The notes under the pieces are model-generated. The model was not told where the DNA came from. It did no database searches and saw only the letters and a program-made list of their open reading frames with translations. Shown piece by piece: positions 56,898 through 64,000 of a stretch of DNA of 64,000 nt; the first letter of the stretch is position 1; each line of letters starts with the position of its first letter. Source of the DNA: Syntrophus aciditrophicus SB (GTDB lineage Bacteria > Desulfobacterota > Syntrophia > Syntrophales > Syntrophaceae); the NCBI RefSeq assembly GCF_000013405.1, contig NC_007759.1:1-64000 (forward strand). Reading direction: 5' to 3'. Both the position numbers and the translations under genes were made by a program.

Positions 56898-58616
56898 TTA
56901 TTGGGGGCTGGAAGCGCCGGGGGACTGTTTAAGTGAGGCCAGGACCATCAGTAGATTAGCCGGAATGTTATCGATATCATAAATATCCGGACGGAAGTTG
57001 AGGTTGCCTTCCCGATCGATCCAGACGGTCTGATAAACAATGTGGACCGGAACCCGTTCGTTCAGCGGCAGGGGCAGGTTCTTTCCCTTTCGGATCTCGG
57101 CCTGGATGTTCTGGCTCGACCATCGGTTATTCGGTTGAATCTTCAGCAGATAGGCGGCAAGATCCACAGGTTTTTCGATCCGGACGCAGCCGTGACTGAA
57201 GCTGCGTTTGTCCTGCGTAAAGAGATTGCGCGTGGGAGTGTCATGGATATAAATATCCGCTTCGTTGGAAAAAACGAACTTGACGCGCCCCAGCGGATTA
57301 TCCGATCCAGGTTCCTGTCTCAGAAAGTAGGGGAAATTTTCGGCAGTGACCCGGGACCATTTGATTGAAGTCGGAGAGACGGGATTGGTCTGATAATCTC
57401 CCGCGAAAACTTTAATCTTCTTTCCGAGGTATCGGGGATTTCTCTTGAGCTGCGGCAAAAACTCCTCCACAGCGATGCTCTTGGGGATTTTCCAGTATGG
57501 ATTCAGCTCTATGGCGGTAATCCGGCTGCTTAACAGGTTCGTCCGTTTGTCGGTCTTGCCGACGATGGCGCGGATATGCATCACCACGCGCTTGTCTTCC
57601 ACGATTTCAAGGTTGAAGTCCGGAATATTGATCAGGATATGCCGATCGCCCAGCTCATAGGGCAGCCACCGCAACCGATCCAGATTGACGGCCATCTGGC
57701 AGATGCGGACTTCCACGGGAACGTTCAGCTCCACCAGGGTGGTGCGGCCGACGATGCCGTCTTCCCGAAGACCGTGCTGACGCTGGAATCGACGAACGGC
57801 TGTCTCCAGATCAAGATCGAAATAGGTATCCGTTTTAGCTTGCGACAAGGACGCCATTCCAGTGGAAATCAGTCGTTTCCTTAGTGTTCTGACCCGTTTG
57901 TCGCGCATGCCCTTCATGAGCGGGCGGCCTGCCGGAATCTTGCGCCAGCCGCCGGCTTCCGCGATATCGATGTACTCGTTAAGTCGCTCCCGGAGCTTCA
58001 TATAGCCATAAAACCGGGGAGCCACTTCATTCAGCGTCGCTTCCATCTCACTGCTTTCCAGGGCGCTTGTCAGCGTCTTGATGAGATCGGTTTGTCGCCG
58101 TTTGAAGACCCAGCCGGGATAATGCCGCTGATGATCGGCCCTGCCACCGGAAAAATGAGAGGTATAGGAAAAAAAGGCCTCGGTCAGCAGGAGATCGAGA
58201 TCGGCCAGTTGTTCAACATTGAGAGGCTGACTTCCCTCCCTGTCCAAATTGATTGTCGCTATCAGGGCCTCAATGCGTGCAACGCCATAGTCCTGGGGAC
58301 TCAAACCCTCCCGAGTCGCCCGCTTTAAAATGCGCAGCAGATCGGCGGCCTGCTCATTCGGTCCCTCATTCCCGCTCCAGGCCGGCAAACCGTTTCGGTC
58401 CGTATAAAAGGCTTGCAGCAGGCGGACGGTATCCTGATCGTTGTATGCAAAATTCAGTAGAGATTTCCCGGACCCGTTCACGGTCCTCTGCAGAATACGA
58501 TCGGCAACCTCTTCGGTAAGGGGTCTTGCGTCCAGCATTCCTGTCGTGACAATCCAGGTCAGGGCGATGCCGGCCAGCAGCATGACCCGGAGAATATGGA
58601 CATTCCTCAATCTCAT
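56898..58616 (-). CDS. L,D-transpeptidase (YcbB/LdtD type)
   Basis: This 572-residue enzyme should form 3-3 crosslinks in peptidoglycan. An N-terminal membrane/signal segment (VMLLAGIALTWIVTTGML) is followed by a helical N-terminal domain, a peptidoglycan-binding domain (about 235-285, with AVRRFQRQHGLREDGIVG), and the YkuD catalytic domain with SHGCVRIEKP (Cys nucleophile). The layout matches LdtD (YcbB). The start is set at ATG 58616 (MRLRNVH), with GAGAG upstream; M at 58631 or 58643 is possible, and the open frame reaches 58775 without support. A terminator follows. Confidence 0.88.
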   Translation of the reverse strand: MRLRNVHILRVMLLAGIALTWIVTTGMLDARPLTEEVADRILQRTVNGSGKSLLNFAYNDQDTVRLLQAFYTDRNGLPAWSGNEGPNEQAADLLRILKRATREGLSPQDYGVARIEALIATINLDREGSQPLNVEQLADLDLLLTEAFFSYTSHFSGGRADHQRHYPGWVFKRRQTDLIKTLTSALESSEMEATLNEVAPRFYGYMKLRERLNEYIDIAEAGGWRKIPAGRPLMKGMRDKRVRTLRKRLISTGMASLSQAKTDTYFDLDLETAVRRFQRQHGLREDGIVGRTTLVELNVPVEVRICQMAVNLDRLRWLPYELGDRHILINIPDFNLEIVEDKRVVMHIRAIVGKTDKRTNLLSSRITAIELNPYWKIPKSIAVEEFLPQLKRNPRYLGKKIKVFAGDYQTNPVSPTSIKWSRVTAENFPYFLRQEPGSDNPLGRVKFVFSNEADIYIHDTPTRNLFTQDKRSFSHGCVRIEKPVDLAAYLLKIQPNNRWSSQNIQAEIRKGKNLPLPLNERVPVHIVYQTVWIDREGNLNFRPDIYDIDNIPANLLMVLASLKQSPGASSPQ

Positions 58617-58775
58617 GCAGAATTCTCTCATTTGAATAAACATGCCGTTCTGTGGATTTTTATGGAAGCTTCCGAGGGGATGATTCGGGGTTATTTTTGG
58701 ATGCCGTGCTGCATCTTCGTGCCGATCCCTTCTGACGCTCGACTGTCCATATACCAGAGCATGATAATTGGTCAA

Positions 58776-59438
58776 CTATGTTTTTCTGTAGAAAATTCGA
58801 TGAATCAAAGCGCCGAAAGCAAAGCCGCCGATGTGAGCCCACCAGGCAATACCTGAGGTATGGTCACCAGCCAGTGTGGCATTGAGGAACTGCATGAGAA
58901 ACCAGAGGGCGAGGAATAGAATGGCGGGGATTTCGATGAACCACGGGATAAAGAGCAGAGGAACGAGGGTCACAATCCTGGCGCGGGGATAGAGAAGGAA
59001 ATACGCGCCCATAACCCCGGCGACGGCGCCACTGGCCCCGATCGTCGGCACCGGAGAGTGCGGATTGAGAAGGATATGCGTGAAACCCGAAGCGAGGCCG
59101 CAAAGCAGATAAAAAAGGAGATAGGATAAAGAACCGAGGCGATCCTCGACATTGTCGCCAAAGATATAAAGAAACCACATATTGCCGAGGAGATGCCAGA
59201 AACTGCCATGGATAAACATGAAGGTGAACAGGGCCGGAATCGCCTGCCCGCTGCCGAAGTCAGCGACCCCTCCAGGATCGGTGTAGCGGGCGGGGACCAG
59301 GGCATAACGGATCATAAAGGTATCGGCTTCCCCGCCAAGAGAAAGCTGTATCCCGTAAAAAAACACGTTAAGCAGGATAAGGACGATATTGACGAAAGGA
59401 AAATGGCGGGATTGAATCGTATCGCGAACTGGAATCAT
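58776..59438 (-). CDS. Rhomboid family intramembrane serine protease
   Basis: The 220-residue membrane protein has six helices. The catalytic Ser is in GASGAVAG and the His in WWAHIGGFAFG, with the HGSFWHLLGNMWFLYIFG loop also typical. Rhomboids cut transmembrane segments of substrate proteins. A loop with Asp/Gly-rich sequence follows the first helix (about 40-65). A single gene, close to the transpeptidase gene upstream region. Substrate unknown. Confidence 0.9.
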   Translation of the reverse strand: MIPVRDTIQSRHFPFVNIVLILLNVFFYGIQLSLGGEADTFMIRYALVPARYTDPGGVADFGSGQAIPALFTFMFIHGSFWHLLGNMWFLYIFGDNVEDRLGSLSYLLFYLLCGLASGFTHILLNPHSPVPTIGASGAVAGVMGAYFLLYPRARIVTLVPLLFIPWFIEIPAILFLALWFLMQFLNATLAGDHTSGIAWWAHIGGFAFGALIHRIFYRKT

Positions 59439-59593
59439 GAGGAGATAACCTCTGCACCGCTGAACGGTCCGCTTCCCGGTATTTCCAGGGTGAACAATTC
59501 AGGCGCATGCTGAAAAAACCCTGCATTTCGTGAGGTGGTCGCCAATCAGCAATACGGTCGGGATTTGAACACTAAGCGGTTTTCGGGAAACCG

Positions 59594-59953
59594 TTATCCT
59601 GATTCGAACGCGGGTTGAATATTCCTGAGGACGGCATGCAGATCATCCAGCTTGAAGGGCTTTCTGAAAAAGGTGTCCGCGCCGGCCTCCTCGAATTTGC
59701 GAAAATCCAGAGAGCCGGTGATTCCGATAATGAACATATGAGGAAATCGGGAGCGGACGGTCCGGCATAGATCAAAACCACTCATCCCCGGCATCTCCGC
59801 GTCGGTGATCAGGATATCGTAAGAATTCCGGTTCAGCAGTTCCAGGGCGTCATCGGCACGGCCGGCCTTGCCGGGGTAATAGCCCCACAGGGAGGTGCTG
59901 ATTTCCAGAAGATCGGTTGTTCCGGGGTCGTCGTCGACAATCAGAATTTTCAT
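59594..59953 (-). CDS. Single-domain response regulator (CheY-like receiver)
   Basis: The 119-residue protein is a receiver domain alone. It has the acidic pair in ILIVDDD, the phospho-acceptor Asp in ILITDAEMPG, the Thr/Ser in GITGS and the Lys in FFRKPF. The start at ATG 59953 (MKILIVDD) has GGGAG upstream; the frame extends to 60037. No output domain or nearby kinase is present. It may act in phosphorelay or protein binding. Confidence 0.9.
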   Translation of the reverse strand: MKILIVDDDPGTTDLLEISTSLWGYYPGKAGRADDALELLNRNSYDILITDAEMPGMSGFDLCRTVRSRFPHMFIIGITGSLDFRKFEEAGADTFFRKPFKLDDLHAVLRNIQPAFESG

Positions 59954-60183
59954 GCTGATCTCCCTTTTATTTAAATTTAAAGGGTTCCGGTCCTCAATGC
60001 CGAGGTTCCAATTTCCCCTTGAAGGGAGGATTCCCAAGGAGGGTTTCCAGGGCTTTTACCGGTCGTTTAGTGTATGATGTCATCAGGAATTTTCCCATCA
60101 TGGGGAGGACTGATTTTAGTGGGGATAAGTACTTATTTTTCTCTCAGGAAAAGGATGAGAAACAGAGAATCTGAGGCCGGGCT

Positions 60184-61059
60184 GTGTCCGTTTTGAGTTT
60201 TTTTCTTTCCTTGGCGGCCGCCGCGGGGTTGGCGACTTCCGATGCCCTGACGAAGCGGTTTTTCAGTGACCGCTCCGCTTATGAGATGGGGCTGATCCGT
60301 CTGGCTTATACTGTTCCCTGGCTGCTTGCCGCGTCTCTTTTTATCTCTCCGGCGAAAACGGACGGGGTGTTCTGGTCCTGCGTCCTGGTTGGGCTGCCTT
60401 TAGAGGTGCTGTCCTTTCTGTGCTACATGAAAGCCCTCAAGGTGTCGCCGCTTTCCCTGTCGCTTCCTTTTCTGGCCTTCACCCCCGGCTTCATTATTCT
60501 GACCGGATGGCTTATCCTGGGAGAAAGGCTCAGCGCCGGAGGGCTGGCCGGCATCATGCTGATTATTGCCGGTTCCTACTGCCTTAATATTTCTTCCTTG
60601 AAACAGGGGGCTCTTCAGCCGTTCCGGGCTATCATCCGGGAGCCGGGCTCAAGGTTGATGCTGCTGGTTTCCTTTATTTATGCCTTTACGTCCACTGTGG
60701 GGAAACTGGCGATTCTGCACTCCAGTCCGGCTTACTTCGGCATTGTATATTACCTGCTCTTCACAGGCCTCATGTTTGCCGGTCTGGCCTTTATCGGGAA
60801 AAGATCCGGGAACATCCTGCGGACGCGGACTCCGGCCATGGCGCTGGCGCTGGGGGCGACGGTGGCCGTGACGATTTTCAGCCACATGCTGGCCATTTCA
60901 TTGACCCAGGCTGCTTACATGATCGCCCTGAAGCGGACCAGCCTGCTGATCGGCGTACTTTACGGGGCCTGGTGGTTCCGGGAGGAAAAGATCATGGAAA
61001 GACTGACGGGGGCCTCGCTCATGGCGACCGGAGCCCTGTTGATCGGTTTGTTGGGATAG
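60184..61059 (+). CDS. EamA/DMT superfamily transporter
   Basis: The 291-residue membrane protein has ten predicted helices in two EamA repeats, with typical stretches (LILGERLSAGGLAGIMLIIAG and WWFREEKIMERLTGASLM). The drug/metabolite transporter superfamily includes exporters of amino acids and other metabolites; the substrate is unknown. The start is GTG 60184. It is convergent with the glycosyltransferase gene. Confidence 0.85.
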   Translation: MSVLSFFLSLAAAAGLATSDALTKRFFSDRSAYEMGLIRLAYTVPWLLAASLFISPAKTDGVFWSCVLVGLPLEVLSFLCYMKALKVSPLSLSLPFLAFTPGFIILTGWLILGERLSAGGLAGIMLIIAGSYCLNISSLKQGALQPFRAIIREPGSRLMLLVSFIYAFTSTVGKLAILHSSPAYFGIVYYLLFTGLMFAGLAFIGKRSGNILRTRTPAMALALGATVAVTIFSHMLAISLTQAAYMIALKRTSLLIGVLYGAWWFREEKIMERLTGASLMATGALLIGLLG

Positions 61060-61109
61060 AAATTCAGAAAGAAGCAGCGCGTCCGGATGTTTACGGCACT
61101 TTGCGCGGG

Positions 61110-62405
61110 TCAGCTCAGATTTTCGTATTCTTCCTGTTTGATCGTCTGGAGGGTGGCTGTCGCCTTTTCGGAAATCAGATCCCATTCCGCCTTCAAGGCG
61201 CGCAACAGACTGTCCCAGGGGGGAAAAACATCGGAATCTCCGTTTTCGGAATGATGATCTGCCAGAATGGCTTCATAAAGACCGGCCATCTTTAACCCAC
61301 ACTGCCGGCGGGAAAAGGCGGGTGCCGTTTCTGCCGCTCCCTGCCGCCACCGGTTCGCCTTCTTCGGGTCCAGGGCGAATTCTTCCATGGCCTGGACGAA
61401 GGCCTCGATGGGAGCATCGGCGGCCAGAAGCCTCCCGTTCCAGTCATCTCGCACCACTTCACGCGTTCCCGGCGCATCCAGACCGATGACCGGTTTTCCC
61501 GCTGCCATGGCTTCGGCAAGCACCATGCCCTGCGTTTCTGATTTCGAGGAAAAAACGAAGAGATCCATCGCTGAATACAGATCCCGCAATGCCTCTCCGG
61601 TTTGACTGCCGGCCAGAAAAAGGCGCGATTCCTGTCCCGCGGACTCGAAGATTTCCCGAATTCGGGATTCACTGGGACCTGAACCCACAACAAGAAAACG
61701 GGCCGAGGGATGGCGATCGAGGAACAGGCAGACGGCCCGGGCCAGATAATCCAGATTTTTCTCCGGCGCCAGTCGGCCCACGTGGCCAATGACCAGTCGG
61801 TCTCTGCTCACACCGCAACGCTCGCGGCCGGCAGACCGGCAGCCTCCTCCGAGTACATCGAGATCCACTCCCGTGGGGATTTCAGAAATGGGACTCTGGA
61901 CCCCCCGGTTTTTAAGCAGTTCACCGATGCTGCGACTCGGCGCTACCACATGGGCGCACAGATTCGCATAGGCTTTGGACAGGCAGACCACAAACCGCTT
62001 CATCGCTTTGGAATCCAAAGGAACATAGTGAGTATAAGCTTCATAAAGGGTATGATGGGTGAAGACGAGGGGCAGATCGCGCCGCCTCGCTTCCCGCAGG
62101 GCGGCATCGCCCAGCAGATAGGGATGGTGGCTGTGAATGAGGTCCGGCTGAAAGGCGTCCAATCGCTCCCGGATGATAAAAGGCAGAGGTATGCACAGGG
62201 AAAAATCACTGCCGTTGAAATTCTGAATCGCCGGCACGCGCATCACCTCCGGTCCTTCGTCATCCTCTCCCTGTGCGGCGTAGGTCGGCGCGACGATCAG
62301 GACCTGGTGCCCCAGGGCCTGCAGATCTTCAGCGAGTGTGAAGACGGATCGGGAAACCCCTCCGATCTGCGGCAGGTAGGTATTCGTGAACATGCAGATT
62401 TTCAT
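61110..62405 (-). CDS. Glycosyltransferase family 4 protein
   Basis: A 431-residue GT-B fold enzyme. The N-terminal domain begins MKICMFTNTYLPQIGGVSRS, with PDLIHSHHPYLLG. The C-terminal domain has GRLAPEKNLDYL (nucleotide-sugar region) and the E-x7-E motif in VFSSKSETQGMVLAEAMAAGKPV. It resembles the diacylglycerol glucosyltransferase/mannosyltransferase branch, but acceptor and sugar are not certain. A single gene. Confidence 0.88.
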   Translation of the reverse strand: MKICMFTNTYLPQIGGVSRSVFTLAEDLQALGHQVLIVAPTYAAQGEDDEGPEVMRVPAIQNFNGSDFSLCIPLPFIIRERLDAFQPDLIHSHHPYLLGDAALREARRRDLPLVFTHHTLYEAYTHYVPLDSKAMKRFVVCLSKAYANLCAHVVAPSRSIGELLKNRGVQSPISEIPTGVDLDVLGGGCRSAGRERCGVSRDRLVIGHVGRLAPEKNLDYLARAVCLFLDRHPSARFLVVGSGPSESRIREIFESAGQESRLFLAGSQTGEALRDLYSAMDLFVFSSKSETQGMVLAEAMAAGKPVIGLDAPGTREVVRDDWNGRLLAADAPIEAFVQAMEEFALDPKKANRWRQGAAETAPAFSRRQCGLKMAGLYEAILADHHSENGDSDVFPPWDSLLRALKAEWDLISEKATATLQTIKQEEYENLS

Positions 62406-62568
62406 GGTTGATTCCGTTGGATTGTTAAAAGTCTCCTGCAGTGTCTGTAAAAAATTCGGGACAGGACGATAGATGCACAGAAATTCTGGATCATATTAAC
62501 ATTTAACCTGAATCCCGTAAACCGCAAGTGTGGAGAAAGCGTTTTTCGCGATCCTGTCTGCACTCCTG

Positions 62569-63063
62569 TTAAAGATCATAAAGCGTTTCATCGACTCGGG
62601 GCTGGGTGCGCCGCTTCGTTCCCTTTGCTGCTTTCTGCCCGGGCAGAAACGGTTCCTCCGATTCCAGCAGGGCACCCATTTCCTGCTCGATCTGTTCCGG
62701 ATCCTCCCCCCGTTCCATGCGGCGAAGGGCTTCTTCCATCCCCTCTCCCAGGTGCAAACCGGTCATGTCGGACAGTTTCCTCATCAGGCGGACAGCCTGA
62801 CGGGGATCCTCTTCATCGATTCCGTCCATCTCGCCGGCCAGCATGGACATCGCCCTTTCCATCCGGTTTTCATCAAGAGGGGGCATATCCTCCCCTGCCG
62901 GGTCCTCCCGGCCGGGGGTAATTTTGGCGAAGACCGACATCTGACGTTTCAAGGGAACCGTTTTGCAGGTGGGGCAGAAGGGGATCTTCTCCGTGTTGAC
63001 CGTTCGAGAAAAAAAATTATAAACCGTATTGCACTGTTCACAGAAAAATTCATAAATCGGCAT
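62569..63063 (-). CDS. FmdB-type zinc ribbon protein
   Basis: The 164-residue protein starts MPIYEFFCEQCNTVYNFF, with a second CPTC knuckle, giving the CxxC...CxxC zinc ribbon of the FmdB/PF09723 type. The remainder is helical and acidic (Met/Glu-rich, about 60-145), with a basic tail. FmdB proteins are putative regulators; no function is proven. The plus-strand frame over the same bases is a shadow. Confidence 0.82.
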   Translation of the reverse strand: MPIYEFFCEQCNTVYNFFSRTVNTEKIPFCPTCKTVPLKRQMSVFAKITPGREDPAGEDMPPLDENRMERAMSMLAGEMDGIDEEDPRQAVRLMRKLSDMTGLHLGEGMEEALRRMERGEDPEQIEQEMGALLESEEPFLPGQKAAKGTKRRTQPRVDETLYDL

Positions 63064-63221
63064 AAAACTTCCTCACGTTACAATTATCATTTGATGATTT
63101 TAATCATTTCCCTCCGGGAAAATCAAGTTTCCGGGGGCCTGTCGAGCAGCCCTCCTTCTTCTCCGGAAAGCGGATGGTCCTTATTTATTCTTTTTATAGA
63201 AATATCGAATCGTTACCGAGC

Positions 63222-64000
63222 TCAAGCCCGGCGGTCCACAAGGCGGCCGATCCGTTCCAGCAGCGGCGGGTGGGAATAGTGAAACCACACATAAAGCGGA
63301 TGGGGAAAGAGGTTGGCGAGGTTGTCCTTTGCCAGGCGTTTCAGGGCCGATATCATGGGGGCTGCCGTTCCGATCAGATTCCGGCTGTAGTCATCCGCTT
63401 CCCGTTCGAACCGGCGGAGCATTGCGGCGCTGAAAGGCTTCAGAAAGAAGAAAAAGGGCCCGGTCAGGATCCCGATAAGCAGCAGGCCGGCATAAGTGAC
63501 GGGTTCCGAAAAGCCGAAGGTCGAATAGAGAAGAGGCCATTTCAGCAGACGGGAAAAGAGGTAAAGTATCCCCAGGGAGGTCAGTTCCGTGAAAATCAGC
63601 TGTTTGAGTATGTGCCTCTTTTTCCAGTGCCCGATTTCATGAGCCAGCACGGCCAGGATTTCCTCCCGGGTCGAAGAAGCAAGGAGGGTGTCGAACAGGA
63701 CGATCCGCCGGGTTTTCCCCAGACCGGTAAAGTACGCATTGGTGTGACGACTCCGTTTCCCTTCATCGACCTGATAAATTCCGGCCACTTCCAGTTCCGC
63801 CCGTCTCGCCAGATCCATCACGGCCCTTTTGAGATCCTGGTCCTGGATCGGTTCGTAGCGGTTGAAAAGGGGGGCGATGACCACCGGATAAAGCCAGAGC
63901 ATCAACAGTTGAAAGGCGGCGAACAGCAGCCAGGACCAGAACCACCAGGATTCCCTGGCGTATTGTATCAGTGCCAGAAAAGCGCTTCCCAGCGCACCCA
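63222..64000 (-). CDS. M48 family (Ste24-type) membrane metalloprotease, cut by the window end
   Basis: The visible C-terminal part of about 259 residues is open to the window edge with no stop, so the start lies beyond 64000. It has the zinc motif HEIGH in LAVLAHEIGHWKKRH and the third ligand in FEREADDYS. Membrane helices lie on both sides, for example LLFAAFQLLMLWLYPVVIAPL. The layout is that of Ste24/CAAX protease 1; in bacteria such enzymes likely degrade misfolded membrane proteins. Confidence 0.9.
   Translation of the reverse strand, partial: GALGSAFLALIQYARESWWFWSWLLFAAFQLLMLWLYPVVIAPLFNRYEPIQDQDLKRAVMDLARRAELEVAGIYQVDEGKRSRHTNAYFTGLGKTRRIVLFDTLLASSTREEILAVLAHEIGHWKKRHILKQLIFTELTSLGILYLFSRLLKWPLLYSTFGFSEPVTYAGLLLIGILTGPFFFFLKPFSAAMLRRFEREADDYSRNLIGTAAPMISALKRLAKDNLANLFPHPLYVWFHYSHPPLLERIGRLVDRRA

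Overview
The window looks like the replication-origin region of a mid-GC Gram-negative bacterium. The protein types fit a Desulfobacterota (former Deltaproteobacteria) such as a Syntrophus-like anaerobe, but this is inferred from gene content and resemblance, with no database search. It opens with the tail of an unknown gene. Then come dnaA, a DnaA-box/AT-rich intergenic region (candidate oriC), dnaN, gyrB and gyrA, with no recF between dnaN and gyrB. An archease-rtcB RNA-repair pair is tightly linked to gyrA.

From about 10.04 to 14.2 kb, low-GC DNA interrupts the core genome as an integron-type gene-cassette array with no integrase in the window. Three complete cassettes are bounded by attC-like palindromes whose 7-base ends match exactly as expected for integron cassettes. 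A fourth cassette, with a decayed right end, carries a type II restriction-modification pair. A frameshifted P-loop kinase remnant follows.

From 14.8 to 28.4 kb there are ordinary chromosomal genes: a HhH-GPD glycosylase, a cyclophilin, an ECF sigma/anti-sigma pair next to a VIT/VWA/TonB-C-like surface protein, an alpha/beta hydrolase, a GntR regulator divergent from sucC and a frameshifted sucD, a SemiSWEET transporter, a DUF533 protein and a dynamin-like GTPase.

From 28.9 to 44.0 kb lies a defence island read entirely on the minus strand. Its scaffold is a SNF2/DEAD-type helicase, a PLD-like protein, a DUF1156 adenine methylase and a DUF499 ATPase with a HEPN-type N-terminus. This composition resembles the helicase-methylase-ATPase (Hma) systems. 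Two smaller modules are nested in it: an MqsR-MqsA-SecB-like toxin-antitoxin-chaperone set and an AAA ATPase/DUF4276 pair. The methylase has lost its catalytic core and the DUF499 gene is frameshifted, so the scaffold seems broken while the nested modules look intact.

From 44.4 kb to the end: a ribosome hibernation factor fused to a cold-shock domain; a MORN-repeat protein; a KdnB-like dehydrogenase; a four-gene ABC exporter; a stress cluster (dnaJ, groEL, groES and three Hsp20 genes); an L,D-transpeptidase; a rhomboid protease; a single-domain response regulator; an EamA transporter; a GT4 glycosyltransferase; an FmdB-type zinc ribbon protein; and a Ste24-type protease cut by the window edge. 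No rRNA, tRNA, CRISPR array or transposase was recognised.
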